Origin: Actinomycetota bacterium
GTDB taxonomy: Bacteria > Actinomycetota > Thermoleophilia > Gaiellales > Gaiellaceae
Length of the DNA: 18,754 bases
Direction of reading: 5' to 3'
Assembly (NCBI GenBank): GCA_019236545.1
Contig: JAFAIV010000272.1
Location: forward strand, 1-18,754
Below, piece by piece: positions 12,682 through 18,754 of this stretch. The number at the start of each line of letters is the position of its first letter. Within the stretch, counting starts at the first letter, position 1. A program made the position numbers and the translations under genes. The notes under the pieces are model-generated. The model made no database searches and was not told where the DNA came from. It was given only the letters and a program-made list of their open reading frames with translations.

Positions 12682-14775
12682 GTGGCAACCGTCCGCGCGC
12701 GGAAGCGCGCCGGCGCCGCGGGCGACCGGCTCATCAATCGCGAGCTCTCCTTCCTCGACTACGACGCGCGGCTCCTCGCGCTCGCCCACGATCCGGACTT
12801 CCCGCTGCTCGAGCGTGTCTTCTTCCTCCGCGTCTTCGCGGAGATGCTCGACGAGTTCTTCATGATCCGCATCGCCGGCCTGACCGGCGCGGCGGCTGCC
12901 GGCGTGACGCAGCGGCTGCCGGACGGGATGACGCCGAAGCAGGCACTCGCGGAGGCCCGTCGCCGCGCGGCCGAGCTCTACGCGGAGTCGGCTCGCACCT
13001 GGCGCGACGAGCTCTGCCCCGCGCTCGCCGAGCAGGGGATCCACATCGGGAGCATGGACAGCCTCAACGCGGAGGAGGCGGCGCAGCTCGACGAGGCGTT
13101 CGACCGCGACATCTTCCCGGTGCTGACGCCGCTCGCGGTCGGGCCCGGCCAGCCCTTCCCGTACATCTCGCCGCTCTCGATCAGCCTCGCCCTCTTCGTC
13201 GCCGACCCGGAGTCGGGCGAGGAGCGGTTCGCGCGGGTGAAGGTGCCCGAGGGCCTGCCGCGCTTCTACCCGGTCGGGCGGCGCGGTCGGTTCATCCCGC
13301 TGGAGGAGGTGCTCCAGCACTACCTGCCGCGGCTCTTCCCGGGGATGGAGATCCTCGAGGCCTCGCTCTTCCGCGTCACGCGCGACGCCGACGTCGAGGT
13401 CTCGGACGAGGTCGACGACCTGCTGGAGGCCGTCGAGCTCGAGCTGCGGCGCGCCCGCTTCGGCGAGGTGACGCGCCTCGAGGTCTCGAAGTCGATGTCG
13501 AAGGCGATGCGCGAGCGGCTCCAACACGGGCTCGACGTCGCGGACGACCTCGTCTACCCGCTGGACGGGCTGATCGACATGGTCGACATCGGCGAGCTCG
13601 TGAAGCTCGACCGGCCCGACCTGAAGAACGAGCCGTGGCTCCCGGTCGTCCGGCCGCCGTGGAACACCGTCGATACCGCCGCCGAGCAATTCGCGGCGAT
13701 CCGCGCCGGCGACCTGATCGTCCACCACCCGTACGACTCGTTCGCCAACAGCTTCGAGGCGTACCTCGCGCGCGCCGCGTCCGACCCGGACGTGATCGCG
13801 ATCAAGTCGACCGTGTACCGGACGAGCGACGACACGCCGCTCGTGCCCGCCCTGATCGAGGCCGCCGAGCGCGGCAAGCAGAGCGTGTGCCTCGTCGAGA
13901 TCAAGGCGCGCGGCGACGAGCGGCGGAACATCGAGTGGTCGAGGGCGCTGGAGCAGGCGGGCGTCCACGTCGTCTACGGCTTCCCGCAGATGAAGATCCA
14001 CGCGAAGACGACCCTCGTCGTCCGGCGCGAGGCGGGGCGGCTGCGCCGCTACGTCCACCTCGGCACGGGCAACTACAACGCCGTCACCGCGCGCACCTAC
14101 GAGGACTTCGGCCTCTTCACGGCCGACGAGGACACGGCCGCGGACGTCGCCGACCTCTTCAACTACCTCACCGGCTTCGGCCGCCCTGCGCGCTGGCGCA
14201 AGCTCCTCGTCGCGCCGTTCACGCTCAAGCAGCGCCTGATCGAGGAGATCCGGCTCGTTCGCGACGCGGCGAAAGAGGGCAAGAAGGCCCGGATCCGGAT
14301 CAAGGTGAACGGGCTGACGCACGTCGAGGTGATCGATGAGCTGTACGAGGCCGCGGAGGCCGGCGCGCAGGTCGACCTGCTCGTGCGCGGCGTCTGCTCG
14401 CTCCGCCCGGGGACGCCGGCGCTCAGCGAGCGCATCCGGGTGCGCAGCGTCCTCGGGCGCTTCCTCGAGCACAGCCGCGTGTTCGCGTTCGAGGCGGGCG
14501 ACCGGAGCACCCTCTTCATGGGCAGTGCCGACCTGATGCCACGGAACCTCGACCACCGCGTCGAGCTCGTGACACCGGTCGAGGATCCGCCGCTGCAGGC
14601 CGAGATCGTCGCGACGCTCGACGCGCTCTGGGCCGACACGGCATCGTCGTTCGAGCTCGACGAGGCGGGCGCCTGGCAGCGCGTCCGACCCAAGAAGGAG
14701 GAACGGCCGCGTTCCGGTCAGCAGGTACTGATGCGACGCGCGCGGCGGCGCGTGTCGCTCGCGCGATCGCGCTAG
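12682..14775 (+). CDS. ppk1: Polyphosphate kinase 1
   Basis: Reversibly polymerises the terminal phosphate of ATP into polyphosphate. The 697-aa product has the PPK1 layout: N-terminal helical domain beginning LINRELSFLDYDARLLALA (18-36), the second domain with FPVLTPLAVGPGQPFPYIS, and two phospholipase-D-like catalytic domains. The autophosphorylated histidine is H440 in FPQMKIHAKTTLV, and the second catalytic histidine is H459 in YVHLGTGNYN; both are offset by 5 from E. coli H435/H454. A C-terminal segment shows FMGSADLMPRNLDHRVEL. Length is normal (about 690-720). GTG 12682 follows TAGTGT by 6 nt. It is divergent from PHP-GT4, with ppx 80 nt downstream on the same strand. A palindrome at 12601-12620 may regulate it; only a single isolated GTCACC is present, so no Pho box is claimed. 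Confidence 0.97.
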   Translation: MATVRARKRAGAAGDRLINRELSFLDYDARLLALAHDPDFPLLERVFFLRVFAEMLDEFFMIRIAGLTGAAAAGVTQRLPDGMTPKQALAEARRRAAELYAESARTWRDELCPALAEQGIHIGSMDSLNAEEAAQLDEAFDRDIFPVLTPLAVGPGQPFPYISPLSISLALFVADPESGEERFARVKVPEGLPRFYPVGRRGRFIPLEEVLQHYLPRLFPGMEILEASLFRVTRDADVEVSDEVDDLLEAVELELRRARFGEVTRLEVSKSMSKAMRERLQHGLDVADDLVYPLDGLIDMVDIGELVKLDRPDLKNEPWLPVVRPPWNTVDTAAEQFAAIRAGDLIVHHPYDSFANSFEAYLARAASDPDVIAIKSTVYRTSDDTPLVPALIEAAERGKQSVCLVEIKARGDERRNIEWSRALEQAGVHVVYGFPQMKIHAKTTLVVRREAGRLRRYVHLGTGNYNAVTARTYEDFGLFTADEDTAADVADLFNYLTGFGRPARWRKLLVAPFTLKQRLIEEIRLVRDAAKEGKKARIRIKVNGLTHVEVIDELYEAAEAGAQVDLLVRGVCSLRPGTPALSERIRVRSVLGRFLEHSRVFAFEAGDRSTLFMGSADLMPRNLDHRVELVTPVEDPPLQAEIVATLDALWADTASSFELDEAGAWQRVRPKKEERPRSGQQVLMRRARRRVSLARSR

Positions 14776-14826
14776 ACACAGCGTTACTCGATCGACTCCG
14801 GTCCGTAACCGAACGGTGGCGTCGTC

Positions 14827-14855
14827 CTCCGACCGCGGACCTAGGATGGTCGGAG
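14827..14855. promoter_or_regulatory. Inverted repeat framing the ppx -10 element
   Basis: Arms CTCCGACC (14827-14834) and GGTCGGAG (14848-14855) are perfect 8-bp complements separated by 13 nt, ending exactly at the ppx start codon. The hexamer TAGGAT (14842-14847) lies in the spacer, 8 nt before ATG 14856. A repressor bound here would cover the promoter; alternatively it may be a coincidence or an RNA stem if transcription starts upstream. Confidence 0.45.
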
Positions 14856-15713
14856 ATGCGCGTGGGGGTCATCGACGTCGGCTCCAACACGACCCGCCTG
14901 CTCGTGGCGAGCGCCGGGCCGGACGCCGTCGTGCCGCTCGCCAAGGAGAAGGTGCGCCTCTCGCTGGGCGAGGAGATCGAGCGTTACGGCAGCGTCTCCG
15001 ACGTCCACGTCGCCGCCGCCGCGAAGGCCGTCCGCAAGATGGCGGAGGTCGCGCGCGGGCACGGCGTCGAGTCGCTCGACGTCTTCCTCACCGCCCCGGG
15101 CCGTCAGGCGTCGAACGCGCAGGAGCTCGTCTCGGCGCTGACGCGCGCCGCGGGCGTGCCGGCGCGGGTGCTCTCGAAGGACGAGGAGGGGACGCTCGCC
15201 TACCGCGGCGCCGTCCTCACCTGCGACGTCGCGCTTCCCTCCCGGATCGCGGTCTGCGACGTCGGCGGCGCGTCGACCGAGATCGCCGTCGGCCGGCCGG
15301 TCGACGGGCCGGACTGGATCACCTCCGTCGACCTGGGCTCGGTACGGCTCACCGCCCGCGCCGACGACCTCGACGAGGCGAAGGACGAGGCGTCGGACGA
15401 GCTCGCGCACGTCGCCCCTCCCGCGGTCGAGGCGGCGCTCGCCGTCGGCGGCAGCGCGCGGGCGGCGCGGAAGCTCGTCGGGCCGGAGCTCGGGGAGAAG
15501 GAGCTCGCCGAGGCGCTGCGGCTCGTCGAGACGAAGAGCCCGCGGCAGCTCACCCGCGGCTACGGCGTCGATCGAGCGCGCGCGGAGATCCTCGGCGCGG
15601 GCATCGTCCTGCTCGCCGAGGTGCAACGGAAGCTCGGCGTTCCGCTGCACGTCTGCTCCGGCGGGATCCGCGAGGGCGCCGTCCTCGCCTCCGCCGAGGC
15701 CCTCGCAGCTTAG
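14856..15713 (+). CDS. Ppx/GppA-family exopolyphosphatase
   Basis: Phosphatase of the actin-like ASKHA fold that removes phosphate from polyphosphate ends or from pppGpp. The 285-aa product shows phosphate loop 1 VGVIDVGSNTTRLLV (3-17), the catalytic-glutamate region SKDEEGTLAYRG (107-118), phosphate loop 2 VCDVGGASTEIAVG (133-146), SVDLGSVRLT, and C-terminal CSGGIREGAVL. It is the short actinobacterial form with only the Ppx/GppA core and no C-terminal HD-like domain of E. coli Ppx/GppA. ATG 14856 gives the standard N-terminus and follows TAGGAT by 8 nt. It follows ppk on the same strand after 80 nt, so the polymer is made and degraded by neighbours with partly separate promoters. Exopolyphosphatase rather than pppGpp hydrolase is inferred from context. 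It converges with the SixA gene; stops are 7 nt apart. Confidence 0.93.
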   Translation: MRVGVIDVGSNTTRLLVASAGPDAVVPLAKEKVRLSLGEEIERYGSVSDVHVAAAAKAVRKMAEVARGHGVESLDVFLTAPGRQASNAQELVSALTRAAGVPARVLSKDEEGTLAYRGAVLTCDVALPSRIAVCDVGGASTEIAVGRPVDGPDWITSVDLGSVRLTARADDLDEAKDEASDELAHVAPPAVEAALAVGGSARAARKLVGPELGEKELAEALRLVETKSPRQLTRGYGVDRARAEILGAGIVLLAEVQRKLGVPLHVCSGGIREGAVLASAEALAA

Positions 15714-15723
15714 GAGGGTCCTA
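15711..15723. repeat. Short inverted repeat containing both convergent stop codons
   Basis: TAGGA-GGG-TCCTA spans the ppx TAG stop and the SixA TAG stop (minus). The 5-bp arms are too weak to be a convincing terminator, so transcription of the two strands probably overlaps here. Confidence 0.35.
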
Positions 15724-16119
15724 GGGCGCCGGGATCGTGCGGACGGCCCGGCCGTCCTCGAAGACCGCCGCCGCGCCCTTCTTCAGCCCGTAGCCGAGCA
15801 CGTCCTCGACGACGTCGCCGTGCGTGCACGCGACGACGCCGTCCTCGGCGAGCAGTCCGAGCGCCGCGCCGCCCGCGCCCTCGGCGAGGCGGTCGTCGCG
15901 CTCCACCTCGACCCCGAGCGCGGCGGCGAGCGGCTCGACCGTCTCGACGCAGCGGACGTAGGGGCTCGAGACGACCCGGGCGACGCCGAGCGGAGCGAGC
16001 AGGCCGACGAGCTCCTGCGCCTGCTTTCGGCCGCGCTCGTCGAGCGGCCGGAGCCGGTCGTCGCCGTCCCAGTCGTCGCGGTCGCCCGCCCAGGCGTGGC
16101 GGAGGAGGACGGAGGTCAC
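15721..16119 (-). CDS. SixA-type histidine phosphatase
   Basis: Small member of the histidine-phosphatase (phosphoglycerate-mutase-like) superfamily, SixA branch. The 132-aa product has the N-terminal catalytic LLRHAWAGDRDDW (R7, H8, the RHA form usual in SixA), the family segment DRLRPLDERGRKQA, SSPYVRCVETVEPLA (R56), E80 and the second catalytic histidine in ACTHGD (H100). GTG 16119 overlaps the Nudix stop codon by 3 nt in another frame and gives the catalytic motif at the very N-terminus; longer upstream codons belong to the Nudix shadow frame. In mycobacterial MutT1 an equivalent domain follows a Nudix domain on one chain, so the two proteins here probably act together. The substrate could be a phosphohistidine protein, a nucleoside diphosphate or a polyphosphorylated nucleotide. 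Confidence 0.9.
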   Translation of the reverse strand: MTSVLLRHAWAGDRDDWDGDDRLRPLDERGRKQAQELVGLLAPLGVARVVSSPYVRCVETVEPLAAALGVEVERDDRLAEGAGGAALGLLAEDGVVACTHGDVVEDVLGYGLKKGAAAVFEDGRAVRTIPAP

Positions 16120-16484
16120 ACGTCCTCCAGCAGCTCGAGGTCGTGCGCGTAGCTGAGGAGCGCGGCCGCGCCGTCGCGAGTCTCCCAGCGGACCTCGTCG
16201 ACCTCCTCGCCCGGGACGAACTCGCCGCCGAGCGGCGTCATCCGCCACCAGCGGACGACCTTCGGGCGGCCCTTGCCGTCGACGTACTCGGTGCGGCCGA
16301 CCTCGTCGCCGAGCTCGCAGCGGAGGCCCGTCTCCTCCCACACCTCGCGCAGCGCGCACGCCTCGTCAGCCTCGCCCTCGTCGCACTTGCCCTTCGGGAA
16401 GGTCCAGTCGTCGTACTTCGGCCGGTGCACGAGCAGGACGCGGCCGTCCCGCTCGACGATCCCCCCCGCCGCGCGAACCCTCAC
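16116..16484 (-). CDS. Nudix hydrolase, MutT1-like N-terminal half
   Basis: Hydrolase of nucleoside-diphosphate-linked compounds. The 122-aa product opens VRAAGGIVERDGRVLLVHRP, the beta-strand typical of MutT/Ap4A hydrolases, and has the complete Nudix box (residues 32-54: G, five residues, E, seven residues, REVWEETGL). KYDDWTFPKGK is the segment seen in diadenosine polyphosphate and MutT1-type enzymes. GTG 16484 overlaps the CYTH-CHAD stop as GTGA, and its own stop overlaps the SixA start. It therefore sits in the middle of a three-gene coupled operon. The mycobacterial MutT1 family joins this domain to a SixA-like domain and acts on 8-oxo-GTP/dGTP and diadenosine polyphosphates; that substrate range is inferred here. 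Confidence 0.92.
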   Translation of the reverse strand: MRVRAAGGIVERDGRVLLVHRPKYDDWTFPKGKCDEGEADEACALREVWEETGLRCELGDEVGRTEYVDGKGRPKVVRWWRMTPLGGEFVPGEEVDEVRWETRDGAAALLSYAHDLELLEDV

Positions 16485-17860
16485 GCCGCCTTGCGCACCC
16501 GCTTCCAGGCGCCCGCCCAGTCGGCGCGCGCCCGCGCCTTGCGCCCGCGCTCGCGCTCGACGAGCCGCCCGGCGGCGACCGCCTGCTCGGGCGTGCCCTT
16601 CGCGGCGAGCGTGCGCAGCCGCTCCTCCGCAACGACCGAGTCCTGGTGATCGCCGAGGACGTCCTGGAGCTTCTTCGCCGCCGCCACGACCGAGTCGTGC
16701 CCGGCGAGCTCGGAGGCGTACCGCGCGCGCTTGCCGATCTTGCGGACGTGGTGGAGCTCGTCGTCGTGCGGGTCGTCCGGGAGCGCGTCCACGGCCTTGC
16801 GGAGCTTCTTCAGCGCCTTGGCCGCGAGGTCGTCGAGCGTCGCGTCGGTCTCGGCGGGCGCGAGCGTGTCGACCGTCCGGGCGAATTCGTCCAGCAGCGC
16901 GAGGTAGACGTCCGAGTCGAGCGTCTTCATCAGCGTCGCGCGGCGGCGGGTGCGCTCGCGCGCGAGCGCGCGCAGGAGCGCCTTCGCGTGCGCGGCGTCG
17001 GGCTCGCCGAGCTTCGCGGCCTCGGCGCTCAGGTGGTCGATGAGGACGTCGAGGTCGCGGACGTCGCCGAGCACCTGGCCGAGGGCCTTGAGCCGTTCCG
17101 CGAGGGCCGTCGTGTCGGTGGCGATCAGCTCGCCGCCGGCCCGGAGCAGCGCCCGCGTGCGGCGGACCGCGACGCGCATGTCGTGCAGGCTCTCGGGGTC
17201 CCGGCCAAGCCGCGTGCCGGGGTCGTGCGCGAGGATCTCGCGCAGCTGCGCCCGCAGGAGCGCGCGCAGGCCCTCGAACGGCGACTCCGGCTCGGGCGCG
17301 GCGCCGTCCAGGCCGAGCGCGCGGAAGACCTTGGGGATGCCCGCGCCCGGGGTGGCGCCGGCCTCGGCCAGCTCGTCGGCGATCCCGTCGAGGCGCTTCG
17401 GGCTTCCCTCGCGCAGCTCGATCTCGACCTCGACGAACTCGTCGCGGACGCGGCGCGCGTCCATGATCGCGACCTCGTCCACCGTGACCTCGGCGGTCGA
17501 GCCACGACGGGCGACGAGCTCGCCGCGCCGGCGCGTCCGGAGCTCGGCGACCTTCTCGAGCTTCCCGTGGCGCAGGTGCGCGCGCAGGAGCCGCAGCATC
17601 TCCTCGGGCGGCCCGGACGGCGGGCCGGGGGCCTCGAGCTCGAGCCGCGAGTCGTCGGAGGGCAGCTTGAGCTGCCAGACACTCGCGCCGCGCTCGGTGC
17701 GGCGACGAAGGGTGATCCCCGCCGCGGCGAGCGACCCGCCGGGGACGTCGTAGTAGACGGAGGTGAAGACGCGCGACTCGAGCGGGCTGCCGCCGAGGGG
17801 CGGGAGCTGGAATCCGGCGGGCGCCTCGAGCTTGCGTTCGTACTCTGCGGTCGCTTTCAC
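16481..17860 (-). CDS. CYTH-CHAD domain protein, probable polyphosphate-binding phosphohydrolase
   Basis: 459-aa protein with an N-terminal CYTH (triphosphate tunnel metalloenzyme) domain and a C-terminal CHAD domain. CYTH (1 to about 185) has the signature E6-x-E8-x-K10 in EYERKLEAP, basic strands ITLRRRTERG and WQLKLP, and acidic strands VTVDEVAIMD and FVEVEIEL that bind metal. CHAD (about 195-445) is helical with basic, histidine-containing motifs LHDMRVAVRRTR (225-236), LHHVRKIGKRARY (369-381) and LGDHQD (402-407). CHAD domains are known to bind polyphosphate and locate to granules; CYTH relatives hydrolyse inorganic triphosphate or cyclise ATP. GTG 17860 follows TATCGT by 8 nt and places ExExK at the N-terminus; upstream ATG 17887 lies in the promoter region. 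It heads the CYTH-CHAD/Nudix/SixA operon. Confidence 0.93.
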   Translation of the reverse strand: MKATAEYERKLEAPAGFQLPPLGGSPLESRVFTSVYYDVPGGSLAAAGITLRRRTERGASVWQLKLPSDDSRLELEAPGPPSGPPEEMLRLLRAHLRHGKLEKVAELRTRRRGELVARRGSTAEVTVDEVAIMDARRVRDEFVEVEIELREGSPKRLDGIADELAEAGATPGAGIPKVFRALGLDGAAPEPESPFEGLRALLRAQLREILAHDPGTRLGRDPESLHDMRVAVRRTRALLRAGGELIATDTTALAERLKALGQVLGDVRDLDVLIDHLSAEAAKLGEPDAAHAKALLRALARERTRRRATLMKTLDSDVYLALLDEFARTVDTLAPAETDATLDDLAAKALKKLRKAVDALPDDPHDDELHHVRKIGKRARYASELAGHDSVVAAAKKLQDVLGDHQDSVVAEERLRTLAAKGTPEQAVAAGRLVERERGRKARARADWAGAWKRVRKAA

Positions 17861-17868
17861 GGCGAGCC

Positions 17869-17874
17869 ACGATA
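17869..17874 (-). promoter_or_regulatory. -10 element of the CYTH-CHAD operon
   Basis: TATCGT on the minus strand, 8 nt before GTG 17860, no Shine-Dalgarno sequence between. It directly follows the repeat tract at 17876-17908. Confidence 0.45.
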
Positions 17875-17875
17875 G

Positions 17876-17908
17876 CCGGGTCTCCACCCTGGAACCGCTC
17901 TGTTTCCA
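17876..17908. promoter_or_regulatory. Weak Pho-box-like 11-nt repeats before CYTH-CHAD
   Basis: Read on the minus strand, three phased 11-nt units TGGAAACAGAG, CGGTTCCAGGG and TGGAGACCCGG end one base before the -10 element. They share the TGG start and the CaGAG/CcGaG end with the stronger boxes at 553 and 5787, but the TGGTGA core is degraded and the orientation is reversed relative to the pstS case. The same stretch can also be read as the inverted repeat CTGGAA/TTCCAG. It may be a PhoB site or a site for another factor. Confidence 0.3.
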
Positions 17909-17920
17909 GATTGAAAACTG

Positions 17921-18694
17921 TTACGCCGCGCGCAGGGCGGGCAGCGGGTCGATCCGCGTCAGGAACGCGGGCCTCCCGGAGCGGAGGTACGCGAGCACCG
18001 CGTCCTCCGACTTCGCGCACGGCAGGAGCGTCTTCCAGCCGAAGAGGTGCTCGGGCGTGTGGAAGTCGCCGTTGGCGACCGCGGGCAGGCCGCGGTCGGC
18101 GACCCAGCCGAAGAGCTCCTCGCGGTTGAAGAGCTCCCAGCGGTCGACGAGCAGTCGCAGGCGCCGCCAGTGGCGCGACCAGCGCTGGGTCGCGCGCGCC
18201 GGCGAGCTCGCGCGGCCCATGGCCCGGTACGGATGGGCGGCGACGAGCGCCGCCCCCTCGGACCGCGCATGCACGAGCGCGGCGTCGATCCCATGGTCGA
18301 CGCCCACGAACGCGCGGCAGCCGACGGCGACGGCGTGCGCGGCGAGGAAGGGGTCGGAGTCGTTGAAGGTCAGCTCGAGCCCAGGGACGAGGAGCAGGTC
18401 GTACTCGCGCCGGGCGCGCTCGGCCTCCACCTCGATCGCGGCGAGGTAGGCCGCGTGATTGCCGGCGTGGACACAGGAAGGCTGCGACGCCTTCGGGATG
18501 AACGGGTCGTCCGTCCGGACGACGTGGTCGGTCACCGCGAGGACGTCGAAGCCGTTGCGCCCGTAGAGGTCGACGAGCTCGGGAAGCGTCAGCTCTCCGT
18601 CGCTCCAGCGCGTGTGCGCGTGCAGCTCGCAGAGCAGCGGCTCGACCTTTCTGCGCATCTCCGCCTTCAGGGTGCTGGACCGGTCGGCCGTCAT
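17921..18694 (-). CDS. Stand-alone PHP-domain phosphoesterase
   Basis: Metal-dependent phosphoesterase of the PHP superfamily, 257 aa. Metal-ligand motifs are ELHAHTRWSDG (23-33), VTDH (54-57), the glutamate in PGLELTF (E107), AHPYR (153-157) and GDFHTPEH (209-216). There is no signal peptide or membrane segment. Relatives include nucleases and nucleotide or sugar phosphatases, so the substrate is open. It is a different subtype from the PHP domain fused to the glycosyltransferase. ATG 18694 has no ribosome site; ATG 18658 (MRRKVEPLLCELHAHT) is an alternative with GGCGGAG directly in front of it and would leave more room for the repeat upstream. The gene precedes CYTH-CHAD on the same strand with a 60-nt gap that has its own promoter. 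Confidence 0.9.
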   Translation of the reverse strand: MTADRSSTLKAEMRRKVEPLLCELHAHTRWSDGELTLPELVDLYGRNGFDVLAVTDHVVRTDDPFIPKASQPSCVHAGNHAAYLAAIEVEAERARREYDLLLVPGLELTFNDSDPFLAAHAVAVGCRAFVGVDHGIDAALVHARSEGAALVAAHPYRAMGRASSPARATQRWSRHWRRLRLLVDRWELFNREELFGWVADRGLPAVANGDFHTPEHLFGWKTLLPCAKSEDAVLAYLRSGRPAFLTRIDPLPALRAA

Positions 18695-18705
18695 GGGGTC
18701 GCTTG

Positions 18706-18724
18706 TGGTTCCAGAGTGGTAAAG
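18706..18724. promoter_or_regulatory. Pho-box-like repeat upstream of the PHP gene
   Basis: TGGTTCCAGAGTGGTAAAG matches the pstS-phoU box (5787-5805) at 14 of 19 positions, including the 11-nt phase of the two TGGT cores and the AGAG between them. Relative to the PHP gene it has the same orientation as the pstS box. It is only 11 nt from ATG 18694, so it may instead serve a divergent gene beyond the right edge or fit ATG 18658. Confidence 0.45.
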
Positions 18725-18754
18725 GCCTGGAAACGCGCGGTTCGTATGGGACAG

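Noticed and set aside
12589..14556. 655-codon minus-strand open frame opposite ppk
   Set aside because: Low-complexity R/E/D/L protein with no family features, while the ppk frame has all catalytic residues.
1..18754. tRNA, rRNA, CRISPR array, insertion sequence or riboswitch
   Set aside because: No cloverleaf, rRNA core, spaced repeats, transposase or known aptamer pattern was seen; the intergenic regions are short.

Overview
The window is a compact, very GC-rich stretch that reads as a phosphate-acquisition and polyphosphate chromosomal region of a high-GC actinobacterium. My best guess is Thermoleophilia or a neighbouring deep lineage, which is inference only. The basis is the third-position GC bias, frequent GTG starts, several apparently leaderless genes with a TAnnnT-type hexamer 6-8 nt before the start codon, and actinobacterial-type families. 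There are no rRNA or tRNA genes, CRISPR arrays or insertion sequences, and no gene-free stretch longer than about 220 nt.

Left part (1-5850) is the Pho control and uptake block. A PhoB-type response regulator (minus, cut by the left edge) is divergent from a soluble histidine kinase with no membrane segment. A hicAB toxin-antitoxin pair follows. It converges on a minus-strand pstS-pstC-pstA-pstB operon, whose pstC appears to start at CTG. phoU is divergent from pstS. Both divergent intergenic regions hold direct 11-nt repeats containing TGGTGA, which I read as Pho boxes.

Middle part (6520-12534) holds a small two-helix membrane protein coupled to undecaprenyl-diphosphatase (uppP), a secreted phosphoesterase of the phospholipase C/acid phosphatase family, an alpha/beta hydrolase, and an unusual PHP-GT4 glycosyltransferase fusion. 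A phosphodiesterase plus a glycosyltransferase beside pst suggests phosphate salvage and possibly phospholipid-to-glycolipid exchange during phosphate starvation. This is inference.

Right part (12535-18694) is a polyphosphate block: ppk1 and a ppx/gppA-type phosphatase on the plus strand; on the minus strand a PHP phosphoesterase, a CYTH-CHAD protein (CHAD domains bind polyphosphate), a Nudix hydrolase and a SixA-type histidine phosphatase. The last three overlap one another as one operon. The Nudix + SixA pair looks like a two-gene version of the single-chain mycobacterial MutT1, which as I recall also lies beside ppk.

Taken together: PhoB and the kinase sense scarcity, Pst/PhoU import phosphate, the secreted phosphoesterase and UppP release it, and Ppk/Ppx/CHAD store and mobilise it.
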